23,782 nt of DNA from an uncultured Oscillospiraceae bacterium (GTDB lineage: Bacteria; Bacillota; Clostridia; Oscillospirales; Acutalibacteraceae). Location: positions 1 to 23,782 of the forward strand of contig CAUFXR010000033.1 in the NCBI GenBank assembly GCA_959596515.1, in the 5' to 3' direction. The notes under the pieces were generated by a model that was not told where the DNA came from, searched no databases, and saw only the letters and a program-made list of their open reading frames with translations. This document shows, piece by piece, positions 14,501-22,511 of the stretch. Both the position numbers and the translations under genes were made by a program. The stretch's first letter is position 1, and each line of letters starts with the position of its first letter.

Positions 14501-15098
14501 CTTCCAGTTCGGACAGGATATCTCTCAGCCTAAGCAGGTTCTCCTCGGTCTGATTCAGCTTTTTCTCAGCTTCTCCCTTGCGGTAACGGTAGCGGGAAAT
14601 TCCGGCGGCTTCCTCGAAAATCTCTCTTCGGTCCTCGGAACGGGAAGCCACAATGCTGTCGATTTTTCCCTGACCGATAATAGAATAGCCATCCCGCCCT
14701 AAGCCGGTATCCATAAACAGTTCATGGATATCCTTTAACCGGACGACCGCTTTATTAATTAAATACTCACTGTCGCCGGAACGATAGTAGCGGCGAGTAA
14801 TCGCCACCTCATCCTCCCCAAAGGGAAGTCTGCGGTCTTTATTGTCAATGGTCAGGGTCACCTGAGCGTATCCCTGGGACTTTCGCGCCGGAGTGCCGTT
14901 GAAAATAACGTCCTCCATTCTGGAACAGCGCAGGGTTTTGCAGGATTGCTCTCCCAAAACCCAGCGGATTGCGTCACTGATATTGCTTTTCCCGCTGCCG
15001 TTTGGCCCTACGACCGCAGTGATCCCCGGTCCAAAGGAAAGCTTCGTCTGATCCGGAAAGGTTTTAAAGCCCTGTAATTTTAGTGATTTTAATAGCAC
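11526..15098 (-). CDS. smc: Chromosome segregation protein SMC
   Basis: A 1190-aa SMC ATPase, the core of the condensin that organises and separates chromosomes. Walker A is GPNGSGKS (31-38). Two long coiled coils, rich in Glu, Gln and Lys, flank a hinge at roughly 520-680 that begins near GIHGPVSRLF and contains GGSLTGGS. The C-terminal head has the signature LSGGE (1090-1094) and Walker B CVLDEIEAALDD with Asp1118 and Glu1119. I start it at the GTG at 15096-15098, giving LLKSLKLQGFKTF as in the family; AGGTGAG just upstream overlaps the stop of the radical SAM gene, so the two are probably coupled. The longer frame (to 15167) would overlap that gene by 65 bases. scpA and scpB are not in the window. 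Confidence 0.97.
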   Translation of the reverse strand: MLLKSLKLQGFKTFPDQTKLSFGPGITAVVGPNGSGKSNISDAIRWVLGEQSCKTLRCSRMEDVIFNGTPARKSQGYAQVTLTIDNKDRRLPFGEDEVAITRRYYRSGDSEYLINKAVVRLKDIHELFMDTGLGRDGYSIIGQGKIDSIVASRSEDRREIFEEAAGISRYRYRKGEAEKKLNQTEENLLRLRDILSELEARVGPLEEQAKKAKDYLAYADEKRILEIGLWLNTLEKSGKVLREQEDKILVARNQDEEVENQIQEIQAREETIFSEINSHTAKVDECRREIQSLQELSGEKEHEASLLDSDISHNEELISRVEAQIQEANSSADSIDEEIRKRQAQILEKERQEAENQKALASCEQELLALQEEAGKYLTEGENLSGEIAALTEKAGEAKLSGVTAASSISEIEARLSKVQADITQRLSSLHQTNEALKDYQQMLDDTNERIDGLTNTVKGYELRLNSRRGKLADSKKIADQLSLDAQEKLRRANLLRELERNLEGFQKSVKTVMKESQRGTLTGIHGPVSRLFQVSNEYAVAIETALGGATQNLVVSTEQDAKRAIQLLKQRDSGRATFLPLSTIKGNILKEPGLEECMGFIGVASQLCRFDVQYQGVIDSLLGRVAVAESLDDAVAIAKRFHYRFRIVTLDGQVVNAGGSLTGGSLARNSGLLSRVGEIEKYEKEAATIQEKLKKAQEDYHQLQTEVSKNEAALLGAQGELTSAQEERIRLEAEQKNRQSERENLQKTVEDLQNEREQSQVRLKELKSALEAAQEAQKEAEDKIAVIEEKLSHITGSQAEFTEKREEISQKMQELRMGLLSLEKDKASLKAEILSMESRKQGETGRIAQLAEEIQELKQKNQELQEEISQRMAQAQELKEKAAGVEKSIETLNQERMGLEKQSAQLRAEEREKQSQRELTGRELARLEERKANLQKEYDEIISRLWEEYELTRRQAEETVGRVEEPAKAQKRLNELKNKIKSLGTVNVAAIEEYQEVSERYTFMREQVQDVEKSREELLKLIRDLTQNMRSLFVTRFEEINKHFGSTFQELFGGGGAQLKLSDPDDILNSGIDIYVQPPGKIVSHLELLSGGEKALVAICLYFSIMKVSPAPFCVLDEIEAALDDVNVTRFAAYLRRMNDNTQFIVITHRRGTMEEADVLYGVTMQDEGVSKLLELRASEIEAKLGMKA

Positions 15099-15102
15099 GT
15101 TC

Positions 15103-16092
15103 TCACCTGCACTTAACTTGAATTTCTCCCATAGGAACCGATGGGTCCGGTATCGCCCGGGCGACAATGCCCTGTTCCTTTAGCTTTTGTATGTTCTCTC
15201 GCTTTTGCCCCACAACTTGGGAAAGCTCCCGCGGATTACCAAAAATTTCAATACTATCCGACTTCTTTCTCATTTCGGCAACACGGGCTAAAATTTTCTT
15301 ATAAAACAAATAAGACTGGCATTTTTCCCGAAACGCAGGATGATAAGCTCCCGCCAACAGATCTCGTTTCAGCTCCAACGTATCATGGAGCCCCAGCCGG
15401 ATCACCTCAATCCCGTTTTCCCGGAACAAACCCAGCAGTCTGGCGCATAAAGGGATAGACTGCTCCGTATCCGGCGGGCTGTAAAGACCTGACCGGTAAT
15501 ATTCGGCCAACTTGGTACCCCGCAGCACTACAGTAGGATAAATCCGAACGCAATTAGGTTTACATAATACCAGTTTTTCTCCAGTTTCCCAATCAGACTC
15601 CGGGGTGCTTCCGTAAAGTCCGGTCATCATCTGAAGCCCTAGAGAAAATCCGTATTCTCGAATCATCCGAGAGGCGTTTACCACATCTTGAACGGTATGT
15701 CCCCGCTGGTTGAGAGCCAGTATCCGGTCGTCCATACTCTGTGCACCCAATTCAATGGTTTTTACGCCATACTGTTTCAGGAGATCTAAAACAGTATGGT
15801 CAATAGCATCCGGTCTGGTGGAAATTCGGATTCCAGAAAAGTCTCCTCGCTTTACAAAGGGATAAGCGGCATCCAAAAGCGCCTTCTGATAAGCCTCTGG
15901 CACCGCGGTAAAGCTACCGCCGAAAAAGGCGATTTCAGATGCTTCCTGTTGTCCCTCCAGCGCCTGCCTGGCCTTCTCGAGCACAGCAGTGACCTCATTG
16001 GGTTCCACGCGCTTTTGTACACCGGTGATGCTTTTCTGATTGCAGAAACTGCATTGATGGGGACATCCCACATGGGGGATAAAAAAAGCCAC
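15103..16092 (-). CDS. Elp3-like radical SAM protein, function unknown
   Basis: A radical SAM enzyme of about 329 aa. The 4Fe-4S site is CPHQCSFC (Cys10, Cys14, Cys17 from the GTG start). It then shows the SAM-binding AFFGGSFTAVP segment and IRISTRPDAID, and MDDRILALNQRGHTVQDV, as in the COG1243/Elp3 group. It lacks the acetyltransferase domain of true Elp3, so tRNA wobble-uridine modification should not be assumed. This short form is common beside rnc and smc in Clostridia. The GTG at 16090-16092 has no ribosome binding site; homologues, as I remember them, begin about six residues earlier with a Lys-His segment, and here the frame reads ATT-AAG-CAT-AGT-AAC-GTG from 16107. An AUU start overlapping the rnc stop is therefore likely. 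Confidence 0.82.
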   Translation of the reverse strand: MAFFIPHVGCPHQCSFCNQKSITGVQKRVEPNEVTAVLEKARQALEGQQEASEIAFFGGSFTAVPEAYQKALLDAAYPFVKRGDFSGIRISTRPDAIDHTVLDLLKQYGVKTIELGAQSMDDRILALNQRGHTVQDVVNASRMIREYGFSLGLQMMTGLYGSTPESDWETGEKLVLCKPNCVRIYPTVVLRGTKLAEYYRSGLYSPPDTEQSIPLCARLLGLFRENGIEVIRLGLHDTLELKRDLLAGAYHPAFREKCQSYLFYKKILARVAEMRKKSDSIEIFGNPRELSQVVGQKRENIQKLKEQGIVARAIPDPSVPMGEIQVKCR

Positions 16093-16102
16093 GTTACTAT
16101 GC

Positions 16103-16816
16103 TTAATAGCCCATCAGCTCCAATGCTTCCCGAGCAGCTTGTTGTTCAGCTTCCTTCTTGCTTCTTCCGCCGCCTTTTCCGATGACGTTGCTGTTTAAAT
16201 GAACCTCAACAACAAAATGCTTATTATGATCCGGACCGCTTTCACCCACCAGCACATAGTTAAGCTTTTCCTCAGGATTTTGCTGAACGATTTCCTGTAA
16301 GGCCGTTTTGTAATCCTTAAAAGCTTTCGGCTTGGGATTTTCCATTTCCGGTACCGTAAACCGCAGAACAAATTCTCGAGCTTTTTCCATGCCGCCGTCT
16401 AAATAGATCGCCGCCAGAACCGCCTCGAAAGCGTCAGCTAAAATGGATGACCGTTCCGCTCCGCCGGAGTTCTGTTCGCCCCGGCTGAGCCGGAGAAAGC
16501 TTCCGATTTCCAAAGTCCTGGAAAACCGCTGAAGCGACTTCTCGCACACAAGGGAGGCCCGCATTTTTGTCAGCTCTCCTTCAGGCAGATGGGGACAATT
16601 GCGGAAAATATAATCAGATACCACGATGCTTAAAACCGCGTCTCCCAAAAACTCCAGGCGCTCGTTGCTGCGGGTACCGTTGTGGGCCTCATTGGCAAAG
16701 GAAGAGTGTGTTAAAGCGGTTTTCAGAAGTTTTGGATTTTGAAAGGTGTAGCCCAAATTTTCTTCCAGCCGCTGAAAATCCAGATCTCCGGCTTTTGTTT
16801 TTCCCTGCTTACTCAT
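16103..16816 (-). CDS. rnc: Ribonuclease III
   Basis: A 237-aa double-strand-specific endoribonuclease that processes rRNA precursors and structured mRNAs. The endonuclease domain carries the signature NERLEFLGDAVL (51-62) with Asp59, and LADAFEAVLAAIYLDGG with Asp128 and Glu131 as metal ligands. The C-terminal dsRNA-binding domain (about 163-235) ends GGGRSKKEAEQQAAREALELM. The ATG overlaps the plsX stop by eight bases, so coupling is likely. The usual acpP between plsX and rnc is missing. It is followed directly by the radical SAM gene and smc, the conserved rnc-smc-ftsY string. Confidence 0.97.
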   Translation of the reverse strand: MSKQGKTKAGDLDFQRLEENLGYTFQNPKLLKTALTHSSFANEAHNGTRSNERLEFLGDAVLSIVVSDYIFRNCPHLPEGELTKMRASLVCEKSLQRFSRTLEIGSFLRLSRGEQNSGGAERSSILADAFEAVLAAIYLDGGMEKAREFVLRFTVPEMENPKPKAFKDYKTALQEIVQQNPEEKLNYVLVGESGPDHNKHFVVEVHLNSNVIGKGGGRSKKEAEQQAAREALELMGY

Positions 16817-17819
16817 TGTTATCCATTCCCTTCAGCGATTGCAGTGAATCGTTGATCTCCTCCACCACGTTGCCTTTTACATAGGCCGCCGTTAAGCGAA
16901 GGGCATTTTTAAAGGTCTTTGCTTTCGCGCTTCCATGAGCTTTAAACACTGGTTTGGATACTCCCATAATCGGCGCCCCGCCGTATTCGTTGTAATCCAT
17001 GGCCTTTTTGAGTTCCTTCATATCGCTGTAAATCATGCCCGCGGCAATCTTTGTTTTTAGATTCTTGGTCAGGATACCTTTGATTTTGTTCATCAGCGTC
17101 ATGGCCACGCCTTCGTAAAGCTTTAGAATCACATTTCCAGTAAACCCGTCGCACACCACCACATCCGCTGCGTCTTCCGGAATATCCCGAGCCTCAATGT
17201 TTCCGATAAAATTCACGTCGGTTTCCTTTAAAAGCTGAAATGCCTCATGCTGAAGATCGCCGCCCTTATGGTCCTCGGTACCCACGTTGGCCAGACCAAC
17301 CCGGGGATTTTTGACCCCCATGACCTTTTCCATATAGATTGATCCCATGACACCGAATTGCTGAAGCATTTCCGGCTTGGACTCCACGTTGGCTCCGCCG
17401 TCAATCAGCATGAAAAAGCCTTCATTTTTGGGCATAATCGGCGCGAACGCCGGCCGCTTAATCTTAGGAATCCGTTTTACGATCAAGGTGGATCCCACTA
17501 CTAAAGCGCCGCTGTTACCCGCAGAGATAAAAGCGTCTCCGTTTCCATTTGCAAGCTGCCGCAGGCCCTCCGCCATAGAGCATTGGGATTTAGATTTCAT
17601 AATATCCCCAGCGTGGTCGTTCATGGTGATCACATCCGGAGCATCCACGATTTCCATTCGGTTCAACGAGATCTCGTTTTCTTCCGCGACCTGACGAATC
17701 TCAGCTTCTTTTCCCGTGAGCATAATATCCAGGTCGTATTCCGCGACCGCCTGGGCGCAGCCCTTTAAAATTTCCAGGGGGGCGTTGTCCCCTCCAAACG
17801 CGTCAACGATAATTTTCAT
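16809..17819 (-). CDS. plsX: Phosphate acyltransferase PlsX
   Basis: A 336-aa enzyme that makes acyl-phosphate from acyl-ACP, the donor for PlsY in phosphatidic acid synthesis; it is peripheral at the membrane. The N-terminus MKIIVDAFGGDNAP is the family hallmark, with later SAGNSGALVVGSTLIVKRI, IDGGANVESKP, DGFTGNVILKLYEG and APIMGVSKPVFKAHG. I start it at the ATG at 17819 because of that motif; the frame opens 20 codons earlier at a GTG. Upstream bases GAGGAT place the Shine-Dalgarno element unusually close to the ATG, so the exact start is less sure than the identity. It lies 73 bases after trmFO and overlaps rnc. No fapR or fab genes are nearby. Confidence 0.95.
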   Translation of the reverse strand: MKIIVDAFGGDNAPLEILKGCAQAVAEYDLDIMLTGKEAEIRQVAEENEISLNRMEIVDAPDVITMNDHAGDIMKSKSQCSMAEGLRQLANGNGDAFISAGNSGALVVGSTLIVKRIPKIKRPAFAPIMPKNEGFFMLIDGGANVESKPEMLQQFGVMGSIYMEKVMGVKNPRVGLANVGTEDHKGGDLQHEAFQLLKETDVNFIGNIEARDIPEDAADVVVCDGFTGNVILKLYEGVAMTLMNKIKGILTKNLKTKIAAGMIYSDMKELKKAMDYNEYGGAPIMGVSKPVFKAHGSAKAKTFKNALRLTAAYVKGNVVEEINDSLQSLKGMDNNE

Positions 17820-17892
17820 ATCCTCGCGGTAACGCTCCTCGCTCGTTAAACACTCGAGCAGCGGTTCCCGCTTTCCCACCTTTCTTTGTGGC

Positions 17893-19212
17893 TTAATCTC
17901 CGCTTCTTAAAATTTCTTCAATTCGATTCAGCGATCTCTCCGCCAAGACACCATACCGCTGACGTTTATCCCGGATATGTTCCTGAAGAGGCGGTAAAAT
18001 TCCAAAATTAGCGCCCATCGGCTGAAAATCCTTAACCGATTCATCGCTGATATAGTAGCTCAAGGCTCCCATCATGGTTTCTCTCGGAAGAATCAGCATT
18101 TCTCTGCGCTGACACCTCCGAACCGCATTCAGCCCGGCCAGCAGGCCGGAAAACATCGCGGCTAGATATCCTTCCAGCCCTGTAAGCTGTCCGGCGAAAA
18201 ACAGGTAAGGCCTTTTTTTCATAGAAAAATCCTGATTCAAAAGTCTGGGAGAATCAATAAAAGTATTTCGGTGCATGACTCCGTACCGGACAAACTCAGC
18301 GTTTTTCAGGGCCGGGATCATAGAAAACACTCGCTTCTGTTCCGGGAACTTCAGATTTGTCTGAAAGCCCACCAAATTATAGAGGGTCTTTTCCCGATTT
18401 TCCTGCCGCAGCTGTACCACTGCCCAAGGTCGATGACCGGTTCTAGGATCTCGCAGACCAACTGGCTTTAACGGACCAAACCGTAAAGTATCCGCGCCCC
18501 GCTGAGCCATCACCTCAACGGGCATACAGCCCTCATAAACTTTTGGGTTGTTCACATCGAACTCATGAACTGGCGCTCTTTCCGCCTGGATTAGTTCCTG
18601 ATAAAAGGCCTCATACTGCTCTTTATCCATAGGACAGTTGAGATAAGCGTCATCCTCACCTTTATCATAACGGGACTGCGTAAACACCTGAGACAGATCC
18701 ACGCTGTCGTAAGTAACAATAGGCGCCGCCGCGTCAAAAAAACTCAGCGAACCGCCGCAGAGCTCCGAGATCTTCTCCGCCAGAGCGTCACTGGTCAAAG
18801 GCCCGGTAGCGATAATCGTAGGCTCCTCCATATTGGCTGGAGGAAGATCTGTAATCTCCTGAGGTACTACCTGGATATTTCCATGGCTTTTAATTTTTTT
18901 TGTGACCAGGCTGGAAAACTCATCTCGGTCTACCGCCAAAGCGCCTCCGGCGGGAACCTGGGTTTGATCAGCGCATTCCATCAGCAAAGAGTGAAAACGC
19001 CGCATTTCCTCCTTCAGCAGCCCCGCGGCGCTTTCCACTCGGCTCGCTTTCAAAGAGTTAGAACAAACCAGCTCCGCGAAATTCTGACTATGATGGGCCG
19101 GGGAGTACTTTTTCGGCTTCATTTCATATAAGGTTACCTGGGCTCCGGCGTTTGCCGCCTGCCAAGCAGCTTCACAGCCTGCCAGCCCCCCGCCTATTAC
19201 GTTAATTTTCAT
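17893..19212 (-). CDS. trmFO: TrmFO, folate-dependent tRNA U54 methyltransferase
   Basis: A 439-aa FAD protein that makes 5-methyluridine at tRNA position 54 using methylenetetrahydrofolate. The N-terminal dinucleotide fold is INVIGGGLAGCEAAW. ELVCSNSLKAS with Cys50 and EGCMPVEVMAQRG with Cys229 match the two conserved cysteines linked to catalysis. The C-terminal TGLEGYLAAMFSGLLAG is a flavin-binding signature. I start it at the ATG at 19212, which overlaps the topA stop by 11 bases, with GGTGGA upstream inside topA; the seven extra codons of the longer frame have no ribosome binding site. The topA-trmFO pair is conserved (formerly gid), though the xerC and hslUV that follow in Bacilli are absent. 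Confidence 0.96.
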   Translation of the reverse strand: MKINVIGGGLAGCEAAWQAANAGAQVTLYEMKPKKYSPAHHSQNFAELVCSNSLKASRVESAAGLLKEEMRRFHSLLMECADQTQVPAGGALAVDRDEFSSLVTKKIKSHGNIQVVPQEITDLPPANMEEPTIIATGPLTSDALAEKISELCGGSLSFFDAAAPIVTYDSVDLSQVFTQSRYDKGEDDAYLNCPMDKEQYEAFYQELIQAERAPVHEFDVNNPKVYEGCMPVEVMAQRGADTLRFGPLKPVGLRDPRTGHRPWAVVQLRQENREKTLYNLVGFQTNLKFPEQKRVFSMIPALKNAEFVRYGVMHRNTFIDSPRLLNQDFSMKKRPYLFFAGQLTGLEGYLAAMFSGLLAGLNAVRRCQRREMLILPRETMMGALSYYISDESVKDFQPMGANFGILPPLQEHIRDKRQRYGVLAERSLNRIEEILRSGD

Positions 19213-21292
19213 CCTGGTCTTCCACCCGCTCATAGCCGCATCCTTCGGTTATACAGTAGATCTTGGGCTTTTTCCCTTTCTTTTTCAAAAGGGTCTTGCC
19301 GCACTTGGGACACTTCTCTCGGATTGGTTCATCCCAGGATACAAAATCGCAATCCGGATAATGGTCACATCCATAGAAAACCCGACCTTTTTTCGTTTTC
19401 TTCTCGATAACCCGGCCACCGCATTTGGGGCACTCAGCACCGGTTTCTTTCACAAACTTTTTAATGTTTTTACATTCCGGATATCCTGGGCAGGCGATAA
19501 ACTTACCATACCGTCCCACCTTGACTACCATCTGGCGACCGCATTTCTCGCAGATCAGATCAGTTTTATCTTCTTCCAGGGTGATCTTGACATCCTTCAT
19601 TTCTTCCTTAGCCTTTTGGAGAGTCTTGTCAAAGTCTCCGTAGAACTCCTCCAGGGTGTCCACCCAATTCTCCTTGCCTGTCTCGATGCCATCCAAATCT
19701 TCTTCCATTTGGGCGGTAAATTTTACGTTGACGATTTTCGGGAAACGTTCCTTCATCAGTTTGGTGGTAACCTCTCCCAACTCTGTAGGCTTTAATGCCT
19801 TGCCATCTCGAACCACATACTCCCTACCAGTGATGGTAGTAATGGTGGCCGCATATGTGGACGGGCGGCCGATACCATATTCCTCCATCGCTTTAATCAA
19901 AGAGGCCTCTGTATAGCGGGGAGGCGGCTGGGTAAAGTGCTGATTTGGAACGATTTCCTTCGTCCGAACCGTCATATCCTTTTCCAAAGGCGGTAAGGCG
20001 CCTTCGTCCTCTTGTGCCTCATCCCGTCCCTCTACATAAAGAACGGTAAAGCCGTCAAACGTCACAGTATAGCCGGAGGCTTTAAACACATAACCATTCC
20101 CGGTAATGTCCGCCTGGGTAGTGCTTTGCAGGCACTGTGCCATCTGACAAGCTAAAAACCGCTCCCAAATTAGCTTATAAAGCTTATATTGGTCACTGGT
20201 CAAACTGTCTTTCACCTGGTCAGGAGTCAAACTGACCATAGTCGGACGAATCGCCTCATGGCCGTCTTGAGCATTTGCCCTGGACTTAAAATGCCGGGCC
20301 TCTTTAGGCAGATATTTCTCTCCCCACCGTCCGCCGATATACTCTCTGGCATCCCGAATAGCATCCTGGGACAAGCGCAAAGAGTCCGTTCGCATATAGG
20401 TAATCAAACCAGTGGCGCCCAGGCCCTGAATATCGATACCCTCATAAAGTTCCTGAGCCGCCTTCATGGTCCGACGCGCCTGGAAACCAAGCTTCCGAGA
20501 GGCTTCCTGCTGTAGGGTAGAAGTGATAAAAGGCGGCGCCGGAGATTTTCTCCGAGTACCCTTCTTCAGCTTGGTGATCTGGAAATCTGCGTCTTTGACC
20601 GCTTCCAGAATGTTATCAGCTTCCTCCTTAGAAGAAAGCTTGATCTTTTCAGTTTCCGTACCGTAAAATACCGCTGGGAACGGTTTGCGGCTTCCCTTGG
20701 GGATAAACTTGGCGTCAATGGACCAGTATTCCTCCGGCTTAAAAGCCCGGATCTCCTCTTCCCGGTCCACCACCAGGCGTACCGCCACCGATTGCACCCG
20801 GCCCGCCGACAAGCCCCGGCGTATTTTCTGGGATAAGAAAGGGCTCAACTTATATCCTACCAGCCGATCTAAAATCCGTCGGGCCTGCTGGGCGTTGACT
20901 AGATCGATATCGATGCCTCTGGGATGAGCCATCCCATTGGAGACACCAGTCTTTGTGATTTCATTGAAAGTCACCCGATTTTGCTCCTCGGGATCCAGTT
21001 TTAATAGATAGGCCAGATGCCAGGAAATGGCTTCTCCTTCCCGATCAGGGTCCGTAGCCAGAAATACGGCTTCACTTTTATCCGCCATTTTTTCCAGTTC
21101 TTCTACCAGTTTTTCTTTTCCCTTAATTATGGCGTATTTAGGCTGAAAATGCTTTTTTACATCCACACTGAGGCGATTTTCTGGTAAATCCCGGACATGG
21201 CCCATGGAGGCGATCACATCATAGCCTTTTCCTAAATATTTTTGAATGGTTTTCGCCTTAGCAGGCGACTCCACAATTACTAATTTTGACAT
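19202..21292 (-). CDS. topA: DNA topoisomerase I
   Basis: A 696-aa type IA topoisomerase that relaxes negative supercoils. The Toprim domain has Glu8 in IVESPAKA and the acidic triad ATDPDREGE with Asp81, Asp83 and Glu85. The catalytic tyrosine is Tyr299 in GLITYMRTDS. The C-terminus has three four-cysteine zinc ribbons: Cys581/584/601/607, 621/624/642/648 and 661/664/680/685. The length matches Firmicutes TopA. ATG start with AAGGTGG seven bases upstream. It follows dprA by 22 bases and overlaps trmFO, the common dprA-topA-trmFO order. Confidence 0.98.
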   Translation of the reverse strand: MSKLVIVESPAKAKTIQKYLGKGYDVIASMGHVRDLPENRLSVDVKKHFQPKYAIIKGKEKLVEELEKMADKSEAVFLATDPDREGEAISWHLAYLLKLDPEEQNRVTFNEITKTGVSNGMAHPRGIDIDLVNAQQARRILDRLVGYKLSPFLSQKIRRGLSAGRVQSVAVRLVVDREEEIRAFKPEEYWSIDAKFIPKGSRKPFPAVFYGTETEKIKLSSKEEADNILEAVKDADFQITKLKKGTRRKSPAPPFITSTLQQEASRKLGFQARRTMKAAQELYEGIDIQGLGATGLITYMRTDSLRLSQDAIRDAREYIGGRWGEKYLPKEARHFKSRANAQDGHEAIRPTMVSLTPDQVKDSLTSDQYKLYKLIWERFLACQMAQCLQSTTQADITGNGYVFKASGYTVTFDGFTVLYVEGRDEAQEDEGALPPLEKDMTVRTKEIVPNQHFTQPPPRYTEASLIKAMEEYGIGRPSTYAATITTITGREYVVRDGKALKPTELGEVTTKLMKERFPKIVNVKFTAQMEEDLDGIETGKENWVDTLEEFYGDFDKTLQKAKEEMKDVKITLEEDKTDLICEKCGRQMVVKVGRYGKFIACPGYPECKNIKKFVKETGAECPKCGGRVIEKKTKKGRVFYGCDHYPDCDFVSWDEPIREKCPKCGKTLLKKKGKKPKIYCITEGCGYERVEDQDEN

Positions 21293-21314
21293 TCAGTTAC
21301 CACCTTATCATAAA

Positions 21315-22511
21315 TTACTTCTGAAATGCGTAACGTCGTCCTGAATAGGATTGAATAATTCCGCTGAGTTCCAGCTCTGTCACCGCCTGTAGCGCCTGTG
21401 ACGCGGATAATCCCGCCTGTTCCGCAAGAGTATCCAAATAGGTTGGTTCCCAACCCATGACTTGATAAAGCCTTAACGCGATTTTTGAGAATTCCTCCTC
21501 GCGGACAGCCGGCGGCGCCTTCGGCAGTTTCTTTCGTTCATTCAGAGATTGCAAAAGGATCTTTTCCTGGGGAAAATCATTCTCTTTCTCTGTAAAAACA
21601 GCTTCACTTTTCTCAATTGCTTCAGAGTAGGAATCAGCATAAGTATAGGCATATTCCTCTAAAATATCCTCCGGACAGGTCACTGGCTTCGCGCCATCCT
21701 TAATAAGCTGATTGGTCCCAAAAGAAACTTCACTCCGAACACTGCCCGGCAAGGCAAACACATCCCGGTTTTGTTCCAAAGCGAGCCTTGCAGTGATCAA
21801 AGCGCCACTGTGTTTTGGAGCCTCAATCACCAAAACGCCCCGGGAAAGTCCGGAAATTACCCGGTTGCGGATCGGGAAATTACCCCGATAGGGTCTCGCC
21901 CCCGGTGGATACTCAGAAAGAACCGCACCGCCGTTTTCCAGAATGCGCCTGCGAAACCCAGAAAAATTAGGCGGATAATCCACATCTACGCCTCCGCCCA
22001 AAACGGCGATGGTTTTTCCTTGGGCCTGCAAGGCACCTTCCAATGCGGCTTGGTCGGCTCCTAAAGCCCCGCCGCTAACAATAACCGTCCCGGCGCTGGC
22101 TAACTGATAACAAAGCTCGAAAGCGGCCTTCACACCATCGGTTGTCGCACTCCTAGTGCCTACCACCGCCAGGCATAAGGCTTCTTCCGAATTAGGAAGG
22201 GTTCCTTGACAATAAAGAAGCGCAGGCGGATTGGCGATCTCCCACAAACAGCTTGGATAAGCTGGCTCGCCAGGCACGATCAAATGGATTTCTTTTTCCT
22301 GGCAAAAGGTCAATATCGCCTCTGCTTTTTCTAAATCGCGGGTTCGCAGCGCCGCATATTCCCCAGCCGACAACCGGCAGGAACGCCACTGATCGTCTGA
22401 GGCTTGAAAAAAGTCTTCCGGTGTTTCGAAGTGTTCCAAAATTTGTTTGCAGGAACGGCTACCTGGACTGAGCCCTAAAGAAAGCCAGATCCAGAAAAGT
22501 TTACGGTTCAT
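21315..22511 (-). CDS. dprA: DprA, DNA-processing protein
   Basis: A 398-aa protein that protects incoming single-stranded DNA and loads RecA in natural transformation; it is also kept in many bacteria not known to take up DNA. The Rossmann-like core shows VVGTRSATTDG (117-127), SGGALGADQAALEGAL (146-161), AVLGGGVDVDYPPNF, the FPIRNRVISGLS segment (212-223) and GTNQLIKDGA (265-274). A C-terminal winged-helix domain (about 335-398) ends with AEQAGLSASQALQAVTELELSG. The ATG at 22511 has GAGGAGG upstream and overlaps the previous stop in an ATGA, so it is preferred over the longer frame to 22625. No com genes are in the window. Confidence 0.95.
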   Translation of the reverse strand: MNRKLFWIWLSLGLSPGSRSCKQILEHFETPEDFFQASDDQWRSCRLSAGEYAALRTRDLEKAEAILTFCQEKEIHLIVPGEPAYPSCLWEIANPPALLYCQGTLPNSEEALCLAVVGTRSATTDGVKAAFELCYQLASAGTVIVSGGALGADQAALEGALQAQGKTIAVLGGGVDVDYPPNFSGFRRRILENGGAVLSEYPPGARPYRGNFPIRNRVISGLSRGVLVIEAPKHSGALITARLALEQNRDVFALPGSVRSEVSFGTNQLIKDGAKPVTCPEDILEEYAYTYADSYSEAIEKSEAVFTEKENDFPQEKILLQSLNERKKLPKAPPAVREEEFSKIALRLYQVMGWEPTYLDTLAEQAGLSASQALQAVTELELSGIIQSYSGRRYAFQK

